Assembly (NCBI GenBank): GCA_022600345.1
Contig: JAHZKP010000076.1
Location: 1 to 56,904, forward strand
Source: Alphaproteobacteria bacterium
GTDB taxonomy: Bacteria; Pseudomonadota; Alphaproteobacteria; Rhizobiales; Hyphomicrobiaceae
Direction: 5' to 3'
Length of the DNA stretch: 56,904 nt
Numbering within the stretch: the first letter of the stretch is position 1; the number at the start of each line of letters is the position of its first letter. Under the pieces are notes generated by a model. That model ran no database searches. It worked only from the letters and a program-made list of their open reading frames with translations, and was not told the DNA's origin. This document shows positions 17,044 through 25,827 of this stretch, piece after piece. The translations under genes and the position numbers were made by a program.

Positions 17044-18555
17044 ATGCCGGGTAAGCTTTTTATCAGTTATCGACGCGATGATGCGCGAGCGGATGCACGC
17101 GGGTTGCATGACGGTTTGCAGCGGGCGTTTGGGAAAACCAACGTTTTTATGGATGTCGACAACCTGTTGCCAGGTCAGAGGTTTGAGGATGAGCTCGATA
17201 ATGCACTGGGCCAATGTGACGTCCTGCTGGCAGTGATCGGGCCGAAATGGCTGAATTTGCTGAAAGAGCGGGTCAAGTCAGGGCAGCGTGATCATGTTCG
17301 CGATGAGATCGCAGCAGCACTTTCCCGCAAAATCGTCGTGATCCCGGTTCTGATCGATGGCACGCAGCTCCCCCCGCCCGGCGAACTGCCAGAAGATATT
17401 CGCGAATTGGTCTCCTACCAGAAGCATGAAATCAGCCATGAGAAATTTGGCCGCGACGTTGATGAACTGATTGCCGCGATCCGGATTGTCGGCAGATCAG
17501 CGAAAAAGCCTGATCAAAAGAGCAATCTGGTTGCTGGTCTGGCAGCGGTAAGTGCAATCGGATTGCTGGTCGTGGCCGGCGGGCTTTATTTCTCCGGCGT
17601 CCTGAACGAAGGGCGCGATGGCGCGGCGAAGACCGCTTCCAATCAAGCGAGCCCGCCCAAGGTGAGCGCCGATATATCGAACAGGAGGCCGGATCAGGAG
17701 GCGTCGGACAAGTCTGGGAAGGCCGGGGGCGTTGGGAAGGCCGGGGATGTCGAGGCGTCCTTATCGGAGCCCGCCCCGAAAACGAATAAGAAGTCGAAGA
17801 GCAGGGATGCCAATGCATTCCGCGACTGTGCCGATGTCTGCCCGGAGATGATCATTGTGCCCGCGGGTTCATTCATCATTGGCGACAACAACGGCGATGA
17901 TGAAGAAAAGCCCGCCTACGAGGTGACTTTCAAGAAGCCATTCGCGATGGGCAAATATGAAGTGACCTGGGATGAGTGGGAGGCTTGTGTTGAGGCTGGC
18001 GGGTGCAAAAAGCTCGTCAAACCGAAAACAAGGAATGCCGGAGATGATAAGGCGTGGGGGCGCCGGCCGGTTGTGAATGTCGAGCATAAGCAGGCGGAGA
18101 AGTACGCGAAATGGCTTTCCGGGAAGACTGGCAAAAAATATCGACTGCCAAGTGAAGCGGAATGGGAATATGCAGCTCGGGCTGGTGCGCACACACGTTA
18201 TTCGTGGGGCGTGAAGGTTGGCAGCGGTGCAGCCAATTGTCATGGCTGTGGGAGCCCTTGGGACAACAAGTCGTCGGCGCCGGTGGGGTCGTTTCAAGCC
18301 AATGCCTTCGGCCTACATGATATGCATGGAAACGTGTCCGAGTGGGTTGCGGATTGCTGGCACAAGGACCACAGCTCGGCACGGCGGGATGGCGGGGCTT
18401 TGAAGGAAGGCTGCTGGATTTCATTCAGTCATGTTGTTCGCGGCGGGTCGTGGCGAGATGTTCCCAAGTATATACGAGCTTCCTACCGGTTTCCGAATTC
18501 TTTCGATTATGAGCGCGAATACCTGGGCTTCAGAGTTGCGATGACATTGGACTGA
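17044..18555 (+). CDS. TIR - transmembrane - SUMF1 (formylglycine-enzyme-like) protein
   Basis: A 503-residue protein starting at ATG 17044 behind GGAGGGG. Residues 3-150 form a bacterial TIR domain (KLFISYRRDDARADARGL, VFMDVDNLLPGQ); Glu88 in HVRDEIAAAL is at the place expected for the catalytic glutamate of TIR NAD-glycohydrolases. One membrane helix follows (about 161-184, after the basic RSAKKPDQK), then a charged linker, and a SUMF1/FGE-sulfatase domain from about residue 265 to the end (EMIIVPAGSFIIGD, KYRLPSEAEWEYAARAG, GNVSEWVADCW, VVRGGSW). The two cysteines that do catalysis in true formylglycine enzymes are absent after GGSW, so this domain is probably a binding module. Charge around the helix predicts TIR inside and SUMF1 in the periplasm. 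Only 28 bp separate it from the TAXI gene. Confidence 0.88.
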   Translation: MPGKLFISYRRDDARADARGLHDGLQRAFGKTNVFMDVDNLLPGQRFEDELDNALGQCDVLLAVIGPKWLNLLKERVKSGQRDHVRDEIAAALSRKIVVIPVLIDGTQLPPPGELPEDIRELVSYQKHEISHEKFGRDVDELIAAIRIVGRSAKKPDQKSNLVAGLAAVSAIGLLVVAGGLYFSGVLNEGRDGAAKTASNQASPPKVSADISNRRPDQEASDKSGKAGGVGKAGDVEASLSEPAPKTNKKSKSRDANAFRDCADVCPEMIIVPAGSFIIGDNNGDDEEKPAYEVTFKKPFAMGKYEVTWDEWEACVEAGGCKKLVKPKTRNAGDDKAWGRRPVVNVEHKQAEKYAKWLSGKTGKKYRLPSEAEWEYAARAGAHTRYSWGVKVGSGAANCHGCGSPWDNKSSAPVGSFQANAFGLHDMHGNVSEWVADCWHKDHSSARRDGGALKEGCWISFSHVVRGGSWRDVPKYIRASYRFPNSFDYEREYLGFRVAMTLD

Positions 18556-18583
18556 GGATGATCCCTGACGAGGTTTTTAAATC

Positions 18584-19675
18584 ATGAAACTGTTTAATTT
18601 CTCCATGTCACCGCCGGTGGGAATATCGCGCACGTTGAAGGCCCTCATGGTGGCTATGCTGGTGTTGGCCGTGCCTTCTGCCGGGGTTGCAAAACCGTGC
18701 AATCCCAACAAGGAAATCTGGTTCGATATCGGGATCACGACGGGTGGTGAAACAGGGACTTATTTTCAGTTCGGCAAGGATCTGCAAAAGCTCGTTGGTG
18801 AAAAGCTGGGGTTGAAACTTGGCGTTCTGGCTTCACCGGGCTCATTGGAAAATATGCGCCGGGTACGCAAGGAGCCGGACGCGCAATTGGGCATCGTGCA
18901 GCATGACGTTCTGGCGCGCATCAAAGAGCTGCCGTCCGTCCGCTCGAAAGATCCGTGTCATGCAACGACGCGGCAGATGGTGCAGCGGACTCGCATTGTC
19001 GCGCCGCTGTACGATGAGGAAGTCCATATTCTGGCGCGGCGGGAAGCGGGTATCTCAAGCCTTGCCGATCTGCATAACAAGGTCGTTGCAATCGGATCTG
19101 CTTCGAGCGGCAGCGCGATCACGGCTGAGCGGTTGTTTCTTTTGGCGGGTGTACGGCCTGGACGCAAGGTTGGGGAAGGCGGACAGAAGGCCCTGGATCA
19201 ACTCAAGGATGGGCGGATCGATGCGATGGTTTATGTCGCAGGAGCGCCTGTTCCGCTGTTCGTGGAGCAGGTGAAGCGATCCGACGGGCTGCACTTCGTG
19301 CCAATTCTCTTGGGGCGAAACCCTGACGTCTATGAGGTCGATCAATGGCTTGATGGTTCAAGCTATCCGTGGATGAGGGAGCGCGTCCGCACGATTGCGG
19401 TGAAAGCCGTTCTCGTGACCTATGATTACAAGTCGACCAGCAAGCCGCAAAAAGAGAAGTGCTACCGGGTTGGCAAGGTGGCTTGTGCGTTGAAGCGTTA
19501 TCTCGATGAATTGAAACGGACCGGGCATAGGAAATGGCAATCGGTCGACCTTGAAAGGAAGGTCAAGGGCTGGGAGGTTTCGCGCTGCGTGAGCCCAAAG
19601 ATTCTCGACCAGATGGATGCAAGCTGCAAGATTTACGAAAACATTCTGCCACCACTGAATTCCTGGTGGAACTGA
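18584..19675 (+). CDS. TAXI family periplasmic solute-binding protein (orphan)
   Basis: A 363-residue exported protein with a signal peptide ending near AGVA-K. The mature start (WFDIGITTGGETGTYFQFGKDL) and SPGSLENMRRV, followed by LGIVQHDVLARI and KVVAIGSASSGSAITAERLF, are typical of the TAXI group of TRAP-associated binding proteins. Several cysteines in the C-terminal half (CYRVGKVACAL, RCVSPKILDQMDASC) suggest disulfides. No TRAP permease is nearby; the neighbour 28 bp upstream is the TIR-SUMF1 gene, and a bidirectional terminator follows. It is therefore probably a ligand sensor, not a transport component. The ligand is unknown. Confidence 0.85.
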   Translation: MKLFNFSMSPPVGISRTLKALMVAMLVLAVPSAGVAKPCNPNKEIWFDIGITTGGETGTYFQFGKDLQKLVGEKLGLKLGVLASPGSLENMRRVRKEPDAQLGIVQHDVLARIKELPSVRSKDPCHATTRQMVQRTRIVAPLYDEEVHILARREAGISSLADLHNKVVAIGSASSGSAITAERLFLLAGVRPGRKVGEGGQKALDQLKDGRIDAMVYVAGAPVPLFVEQVKRSDGLHFVPILLGRNPDVYEVDQWLDGSSYPWMRERVRTIAVKAVLVTYDYKSTSKPQKEKCYRVGKVACALKRYLDELKRTGHRKWQSVDLERKVKGWEVSRCVSPKILDQMDASCKIYENILPPLNSWWN

Positions 19676-19731
19676 CAAGCAACTCATGCCGGTGGTCGTT
19701 GGCTCGACAGGTATTGAGAAGTCGATGCGCA

Positions 19732-19768
19732 AAAAAAGCGAGCCTGCCTGGAGCAAGCTCGCTTTTTT
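19732..19768. terminator. Bidirectional Rho-independent terminator
   Basis: Arms AAAAAAGCGAGCCTGC (19732-19747) and GCAAGCTCGCTTTTTT (19753-19768) pair with a single mismatch around a five-base loop. The A-run on one side and T-run on the other make it a terminator in both directions, serving the TAXI gene from the left and the Hint-domain gene from the right. Confidence 0.9.
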
Positions 19769-19796
19769 AAATTACCGATAGGGCGGCCCTTGTTTG

Positions 19797-20624
19797 TCAG
19801 GCGGCTGAACTAATCGTCTTGGAGCGCAGGTGAAGTGCGCGCTGGGTGAGGCGGTCGCGGATCAACTCCAGCTTGGTGCGGCGGTCGATGAGCGGTGCGG
19901 TTGCCGAGCGCAGATAAGACGCCATACGTTCGCGTCCGCCTTGGAGGCGCAGGACAGGTGCATAAGCTATGGCCGGCGTTGGTTGCTGGTCGCTATCGGC
20001 GGTAAGTGCGCGCAACTCGAGATAAGTTTCAGCAGGTGCGCCGTTGGCAAACACGACGTCGTGACTGTCGAGTTCGAAGTGGAAGTATTCCAGCGTGTCG
20101 ATGCCGTCGGGATCTGCGGCACAGATGGTCATACCGTTGACGAGGTCGGCTGCCGAAATCAGAACACCATCGATGAAGAGCGCATGGCCCGGCGACACCC
20201 AAAGGTCGCGGCTGGGAGTAGCCTCGTCAATGGCGCCGCGTTCAATTCTGATGGGGCGTTCGTAACGGTGCCAGTGGCCGTTGGCACCTTTTTCGGCGGA
20301 AAAATTGCCGATCCATTTGATGGCGCGCAGTTCGCCCGAGATCGTTTCGATTTCCTGACCGACGACCAGATCTTCGACGGCAACCTGGCCTGATGCGGTC
20401 TTGATGGTTGTGCCTTTGAGGAAACATGGCACGCCGTGGCCGCCTCCGCCTCCGCCGCCGCCACCATGGCCGCCACCTCCACCGCCGCCGTATGGACCGC
20501 CGCCGCCACGTGGGCGCCCGCCCCTGCGACCGGCCTGGGCGGCACTGGTCACCATCATTGCTGCGGCTACACCTGCGGTTTTGAGCAGAAACTTGCGTCT
20601 CGATTTTTGGGGATACGCTGACAT
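19797..20624 (-). CDS. Tat-signal, glycine-rich Hint-domain protein
   Basis: About 275 residues from ATG 20624 (an in-frame ATG at 20660 would add 12). The N-terminus has a twin-arginine signal (SRRKFLLKTAG). Next comes a Gly/Arg segment and a low-complexity glycine-histidine tract. The rest is a Hint_2 domain: CFLKGTTIKTASGQVAVEDL with the N-terminal Cys that starts Hint folds, then DLVVGQEIET, and WVSPGHALFIDG with the TxxH-like block. In hedgehog/intein proteins this fold does self-splicing or self-cleavage at that Cys. Here the Gly-rich tract would be the cleaved or attached N-terminal part. Whether it is active is not known. Convergent with the TAXI gene over a shared terminator. Confidence 0.8.
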   Translation of the reverse strand: MSAYPQKSRRKFLLKTAGVAAAMMVTSAAQAGRRGGRPRGGGGPYGGGGGGGHGGGGGGGGGHGVPCFLKGTTIKTASGQVAVEDLVVGQEIETISGELRAIKWIGNFSAEKGANGHWHRYERPIRIERGAIDEATPSRDLWVSPGHALFIDGVLISAADLVNGMTICAADPDGIDTLEYFHFELDSHDVVFANGAPAETYLELRALTADSDQQPTPAIAYAPVLRLQGGRERMASYLRSATAPLIDRRTKLELIRDRLTQRALHLRSKTISSAA

Positions 20625-20994
20625 GGGGTGTGTACCGTTCACTCGTGTTGGGGAGACCATTGGCTATGCTCGCGCCAAACGCAGGATGGCACCAGCTTTA
20701 ATCTTTAATAAAGACTTTATTAATTCTTTAATTAACGCGGCTTAGTGGCTGAAATCAAATGTTTTTTGCAAATCTGGGCGGCGCCTGGCAGGTGCCGGAT
20801 GGGGAGTGGCTGGCGAAACGGAACCCTGGGCAGGCCTTGTTCCTCAGGAGACTGCATCTGGCCGGCCGGCCATGTGATGCCTTGTTGGCGTGAGGCATGC
20901 CCGCCCTTTCTCTAAGGGTCGTGGCACGTAATGGGCGCCTCACCGGATCAGGGAAATTGAATTAGAAATTCAGACATCAGATGGAGTTTTAACC
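20625..20994. promoter_or_regulatory. Divergent intergenic region with AT-rich palindrome
   Basis: 370 bp between the Hint-domain gene and the Sel1-repeat gene. It contains a conspicuously AT-rich block at 20697-20735 in an otherwise GC-rich setting. Within it, TAATAAAG-A-CTTTATTA (20706-20722) is a perfect 17-bp palindrome about 80 bp upstream of the Hint start, a suitable place for an operator or promoter element. The rest (20740-20990) shows no gene that I can support. Confidence 0.45.
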
Positions 20995-22080
20995 ATGGGG
21001 AGCGTTCACTCGCCGCGGGAATTCGGTCAGCCCGATAATGATGCCGGGGCATTGCGGGCGGAACAGTCGCGGTCACGGCAGGCAGGGCTGGGGGGAAACC
21101 GCAGAGGGGCTCGTAGTCTGGCCGGCGGGCTCGTTTTGGTTGTGGCGATTGGTGTTGCGCTGGATTTGGAGCGCCACAGGTCACTCACTCACTTTAACAC
21201 GCCGGTCGAGTTTGAATTCACCGAAGGCTCCAAGGGGCCGTCGCAAGGCGGGCCGGTTATTCGCGATGGCCGGGGGCTTACCCAGCAGGCGCGCAAGTTG
21301 CACACCGGCGATGGCGTCGGACAGGACTGGAAACAAGCGCTGAAGCTTTATCGCCAGGCGGCGGCCCTTGGCGACGGAGATGCGATGAGCTGGATCGGCT
21401 TGATGTATGCGGAGGGTGATGGCGTCGAGACAGACCCCGATCAGGCGATCAAGTGGTTCAAGAAGGCGGCTGATGCTGGCGATAGCGATGGATTGGCCAA
21501 TCTGGGCTGGATGTATCAGGACGGCGTGGGCATTGCCCAGGACTACAAGCTCGCCCTTCACTGGTTTGGAAAAGCTGCCGACCGCGGCAATGCCGAAGCC
21601 ATGAATCGCCTTGGCCTTATGCATGCGGATGGATTGGGGACGGCGAAAAATCCGCAAGAAGCGCACCGCTTGTTCAAGATGGCGGCTGACAGGGGAAACA
21701 GCGGCGGGATTAACAACCTTGCCTGGCTTTATCGTGACGGCCTGGGCGTCAAGCAGGATCAAAGTAAAGCGCGGCGGCTGTTCGAGAAGGCTGCGAACAT
21801 GGGTAATGAGGTGAGTGCGTGGTGCCTGGCAGCCCTGCTTGATGAGGGCAAGGGCGGACCTGCTATTCCGAAGGCGGCGGCTGAAAGATTGCTACAGGCG
21901 GCAAAAGGTGGACAGGCAGATGCCGTAAAGCACCTGGGCGGGACGATGGAGCACTGGTCGCCGGCGACGCGGATCGAGGTCAAGCGCGCCCTTGCGAAAC
22001 TGGGTAAATACAACGGAGCCCTCGATGGTAACTGGGATGAGGCGTCCCGGGCTGCTGCACGCGCGGTCATGCCGGGCTGA
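20995..22080 (+). CDS. Sel1-repeat protein with N-terminal membrane anchor
   Basis: A 361-residue protein. A basic N-terminal segment of about 40 residues leads to one membrane helix (LAGGLVLVVAIGVALDL, about 42-58). Five or so Sel1-like repeats follow from about residue 95, each with the A-x-x-x-LG-x-MY-x-x-G-x-G pattern (for example AMSWIGLMYAEGDGV and GLANLGWMYQDGVGI). The C-terminal 45 residues (RIEVKRALAKLGKYNGALDG) resemble a peptidoglycan-binding or caspase-associated helical motif. The repeats are protein-interaction scaffolds; the anchor places them in the periplasm. No partner is evident from neighbours. Confidence 0.85.
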   Translation: MGSVHSPREFGQPDNDAGALRAEQSRSRQAGLGGNRRGARSLAGGLVLVVAIGVALDLERHRSLTHFNTPVEFEFTEGSKGPSQGGPVIRDGRGLTQQARKLHTGDGVGQDWKQALKLYRQAAALGDGDAMSWIGLMYAEGDGVETDPDQAIKWFKKAADAGDSDGLANLGWMYQDGVGIAQDYKLALHWFGKAADRGNAEAMNRLGLMHADGLGTAKNPQEAHRLFKMAADRGNSGGINNLAWLYRDGLGVKQDQSKARRLFEKAANMGNEVSAWCLAALLDEGKGGPAIPKAAAERLLQAAKGGQADAVKHLGGTMEHWSPATRIEVKRALAKLGKYNGALDGNWDEASRAAARAVMPG

Positions 22081-22198
22081 GACCGGCACTTTGTTGCTGG
22101 GTGCGACCAAGCCTGGAAATCACACCTGATGAAAATGGTTGCCAAAAATTTCACGAGCCCACACCCTGCCCCGAAAATCCACGCGCAAGGATGGGGTA

Positions 22199-25057
22199 AT
22201 GACAGACGAACCGGCAATCGACCTCAATACTCCGGTCGGTGACAAGGTCGCCAAGACCACTTGTTATATGTGTGCGTGCCGTTGCGGCATCGATGTGCAC
22301 CTTCGCAATGGCAAGGTCCGATACATCGAGGGCAACCGCGACCATCCGGTCAACCAGGGCGTGCTGTGCGGCAAGGGGTCGGCGGGGATTATGCAGCACT
22401 ACTCGCCGGCACGTTTGCGCGCGCCTATGAAGCGGGTGGGACCGCGCGGTTCGGGTGAGTTCGAAGAAATTTCCTGGGAAGATGCGCTGGGGCTGGCCGG
22501 CGAATGGCTGGGATCCATTCGCAAAACCGATCCCAAGCGGTTGGCGTTTTTTACCGGCCGCGATCAGAGCCAGTCGCTGACCGGGCTGTGGGCGATGCAA
22601 TTCGGGACGCCCAATTTTGCCGCGCACGGCGGGTTCTGCTCGGTCAATATGGCAGCGGGCGGGCTTTACACATTCGGTGGGGCATTCTGGGAATTCGGCG
22701 ATCCCGATTGGGAGCTGACCAAATACTTCATGCTGTTTGGAGTGGCTGAAGACCACGCATCCAACCCAATAAAGATCGGCATCGGCCAGCTCAAAGAGCG
22801 CGGTGCCAAGGTGGTGTCGGTCAATCCGGTGCGCACGGGCTATAACGCGGTCGCTGATGAATGGGTCGGGATCAGGCCGGGAACCGACGGGCTGTTCGTT
22901 GGGGCGCTGATCCACGAGATGTTCAGGAACCAGACAATAGATCTGGACTATCTCATTCGCTACACCAACTCGGCTTGGCTGGTCATCCAGGACCCTGGTG
23001 CTGGCGATGATGGGCTGTTTGCGCGCGGCGAAGATGGCGAACCGATGGTGTTTGATAAGGCGACCGACGGCTTTGCCAGCGCGATGAGTGCGGATACGAC
23101 CCCGGCGTTGACGGGCGCGCGCAAGCTTGCCGACGGGCGAACGGCGCGAACGGTTTTTGAGTTGATGGCCGAGCGATTCCTAGCCGATGAGTATTCGCCT
23201 GAAGCGATTGCCGAACAGACCGGCGTGGAAGCCAAGCAGGTTCGCCGGATCGCACGCGAACTGGCCGACGTCGCTTTCGAGCAGGAAATCGTACTCGATC
23301 AGCCGTGGACGGACTGGGCGGGGCGGCGGCACGACAAGATGATCGGGCGGCCGGTTTCGATGCATGCCATGCGCGGGGTTTCGGCGCACTCGAATGGTTT
23401 CCAGACGTGCCGGATGATCCACATCCTGCAGATCCTGTTGGGGTCGATCGATTGTCCGGGCGGATTTCGCTACAAGCCGCCCTATCCAAGGCAGGCGCCG
23501 CCTTGGCTGTTGCCGCATGGCACGCTCGAAGAGATTCGCCCCGATGAGCCGCTTGGCGGTCCGCATCTGGGGTTTCCGTTAGGGCCGCAACACTTGCTGC
23601 TTGATGGCGACAACAATCCCAGCCGCATCGACAAGGGGTTCAGTTGGGATGCGCCGATGTCGGCACATGGCCTGATGCATATGGTCATCAACAATGCGGC
23701 CAAGAAAGACCCTTACGATATCGACGTGCTGTTCATGTATATGGCCAACATGGCCTGGAACTCGTCGATGAATGTGCCTGGTACGATCGATAACCTGACG
23801 GCCAAGGGCGAGGATGGCGAATACGTTATTCCCAAGATTATCTATTCGGATGCCTATTACTCCGAGATGGTGCCGTATGCCGATCTGATCTTGCCCGACA
23901 CGACCTACCTTGAGCGGTGGGATTGCATTTCGCTATTGGACCGGCCGATTTCGACAGCCGAGATGGCAGCCGATTCCATTCGCTATCCGGTGGTTAAGCC
24001 GGACCGCAACGTGCGCGGCTTCCAGGAGGTGCTGATCGATTTGGGAGCACGGATCGGTCTGCCGGCGTTCGCCAACGAGGATGGTTCGCCCAAGTTTCCT
24101 GGCGGCTATTCCGACTACATGGTCAATCACCAACGCAAGCCAGGCATCGGCCCGCTGGCTGGATGGCGGGGCGAGGATGGCTCGCAGTTCGGGCGCGGGG
24201 CGCCCAACCCCGATCAGTTGGAGCGCTACCTGGAGAACGGGTCGTTCTTTGCGCATGAATTGAAGCCCGAACAGGCTTACTTCAAACATGCCAACAAGGA
24301 CTATCTTGAATGGGCCGTCGAAGTGGGCTTCAGGATCGAGGCGCGCCGGACGATCTTCCAACTCTACTGCGAGCCGCTACAGGCGTTTCGCCTGGCAGCC
24401 GAAGGCCACGGCCCACGGCAACCTCCCGATGGCCATCGCGAACGTATCCGCAAGCATTTCGATCCGCTGCCGTTCTGGTATCCGCCGCTTGAAGAAAGCA
24501 TGTTGGAAGATGCGGCATTTCCACTGCACGCCATCACGCAGCGGCCGATGCACATGTATCATTCATGGGGGAGCCAGAACGCATGGCTGCGTCAGATTAC
24601 GGCGGCCAACCGGCTTTACATCCACCGCTCGCTGGGTGCGAAAATCGGTGTCGCCGATGACGATTGGGTCTGGCTCAGCTCGCATCAGGGGCGGGTCAAG
24701 TGTCAGGTGCGGCTGATGGATGGCGTCAACCCGGATACGGTGTGGACGTGGAATGCTATTGGTAAGCGGCGCGGGGCGTGGGGGTTATCTGACGATTCAC
24801 CAGAAGCCAATCAGGGGTTCCTGCTCAATCATCTGATTTCCGAACTGCTGCCCGAAGGTGGTGGGGGCTACCGCTATTCCAATTCCGACCCGATCACGGG
24901 GCAGGCGGCGTGGTTCGATTTGCGCGTTGCAATCGAAAAGGCCCAAGACGGCGTGCAGGGGACACAGCCGATGTTTGAACCCGCCGGCACGGGCGGATTG
25001 CCGCCTTCGCCAGAAAAGGTTGCTTACGGTGCAGAATTCAAGGGGTCGGGTTCATGA
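22199..25057 (+). CDS. soeA: Sulfite dehydrogenase (quinone), molybdopterin subunit
   Basis: A 952-residue molybdopterin oxidoreductase of the DMSO-reductase superfamily, starting at ATG 22199 seven bases after AGGA. The N-terminal [4Fe-4S] motif is CYMCACRC followed by GVLCGKGSAG. It has no Tat signal, so it works in the cytoplasm. C in HGGFCSVNMAAGG lies at the position of the molybdenum ligand in polysulfide/thiosulfate reductases, so Cys ligation is likely. The C-terminal molydop-binding part is intact (AWLRQITAANRLYIH). Subunit order and sizes fit SoeABC, which oxidises sulfite to sulfate and passes electrons to quinone; the TauE/SafE gene downstream supports a sulfur-oxyanion role. A thiosulfate or other reductase remains possible. 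Confidence 0.82.
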   Translation: MTDEPAIDLNTPVGDKVAKTTCYMCACRCGIDVHLRNGKVRYIEGNRDHPVNQGVLCGKGSAGIMQHYSPARLRAPMKRVGPRGSGEFEEISWEDALGLAGEWLGSIRKTDPKRLAFFTGRDQSQSLTGLWAMQFGTPNFAAHGGFCSVNMAAGGLYTFGGAFWEFGDPDWELTKYFMLFGVAEDHASNPIKIGIGQLKERGAKVVSVNPVRTGYNAVADEWVGIRPGTDGLFVGALIHEMFRNQTIDLDYLIRYTNSAWLVIQDPGAGDDGLFARGEDGEPMVFDKATDGFASAMSADTTPALTGARKLADGRTARTVFELMAERFLADEYSPEAIAEQTGVEAKQVRRIARELADVAFEQEIVLDQPWTDWAGRRHDKMIGRPVSMHAMRGVSAHSNGFQTCRMIHILQILLGSIDCPGGFRYKPPYPRQAPPWLLPHGTLEEIRPDEPLGGPHLGFPLGPQHLLLDGDNNPSRIDKGFSWDAPMSAHGLMHMVINNAAKKDPYDIDVLFMYMANMAWNSSMNVPGTIDNLTAKGEDGEYVIPKIIYSDAYYSEMVPYADLILPDTTYLERWDCISLLDRPISTAEMAADSIRYPVVKPDRNVRGFQEVLIDLGARIGLPAFANEDGSPKFPGGYSDYMVNHQRKPGIGPLAGWRGEDGSQFGRGAPNPDQLERYLENGSFFAHELKPEQAYFKHANKDYLEWAVEVGFRIEARRTIFQLYCEPLQAFRLAAEGHGPRQPPDGHRERIRKHFDPLPFWYPPLEESMLEDAAFPLHAITQRPMHMYHSWGSQNAWLRQITAANRLYIHRSLGAKIGVADDDWVWLSSHQGRVKCQVRLMDGVNPDTVWTWNAIGKRRGAWGLSDDSPEANQGFLLNHLISELLPEGGGGYRYSNSDPITGQAAWFDLRVAIEKAQDGVQGTQPMFEPAGTGGLPPSPEKVAYGAEFKGSGS

Positions 25058-25815
25058 CGTCGCTGCCGGAAAAAACCAATAAGAAGCTGGGGCTGGTTAT
25101 CGACCTGGATATCTGTGTGGGCTGCCAGGCCTGTGCGACCAGTTGCAAGGAATGGAACACTGGTGGCTATAGCGCGCCGCTGTCCGACCACGATCCTTAC
25201 GGAGCCGATCCATCGGGTGCGTGGCTTAACCGGGTTCACTCTTATGAAGTGGGGGAGGGGGCTGGATCGAAGACGGTGCATTTCCCGCGGTCGTGCCTGC
25301 ATTGCGAGGAGCCCGACTGCGTGACGGTGTGTCCGACGGGGGCGTCCTATAAGCGCGAGGAAGACGGCATCGTTCTGGTCAACCCGGAGACGTGCATCGG
25401 TTGCAAACTATGCTCTTGGGCTTGCCCTTACGGCGCGCGCGAATACGATTACGACGACGGGGTGATGAAGAAGTGCACGTTGTGCGTGGACCGAATCTAT
25501 AACGAGACGATCCCGGAAGTGGATCGCATCCCGGCGTGTGTCAGGGCCTGCCCGACAGGTGCGCGGGCCTTCGGCGACCTTGGCGATCCGAATAGCGATG
25601 TGTCGAAGTCGGTTGCGAAGCGGGGCGGATACGGCCTGTTGGAAGAATTCGGCTACAAGCCTGTCAATAGATACCTGCCGCCAAGGATGGGGCTCGCCCC
25701 TGGTGGAGACCGGGTCGAAACGCCAAGCCCAACGGCGTCGACGGTTAAGCCCAACGGGTCGGCGATCGAGCGTTTGTTTGCCTGGGCTGACCAAGCCTTG
25801 TCGGGCAAGGCATAA
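25054..25815 (+). CDS. soeB: Sulfite dehydrogenase iron-sulfur subunit
   Basis: A 253-residue electron-transfer subunit overlapping soeA by 4 bp (ATGA). Four cysteine clusters predict four [4Fe-4S] centres: CVGCQACATSC, CLHCEEPDCVTVC, CIGCKLCSWAC and CTLCVDRI with CVRACPTGA. No signal peptide, consistent with a cytoplasmic complex. It bridges the molybdenum subunit and the membrane anchor. Confidence 0.9.
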   Translation: MTSLPEKTNKKLGLVIDLDICVGCQACATSCKEWNTGGYSAPLSDHDPYGADPSGAWLNRVHSYEVGEGAGSKTVHFPRSCLHCEEPDCVTVCPTGASYKREEDGIVLVNPETCIGCKLCSWACPYGAREYDYDDGVMKKCTLCVDRIYNETIPEVDRIPACVRACPTGARAFGDLGDPNSDVSKSVAKRGGYGLLEEFGYKPVNRYLPPRMGLAPGGDRVETPSPTASTVKPNGSAIERLFAWADQALSGKA

Positions 25816-25827
25816 GGAGAGCGTTCC

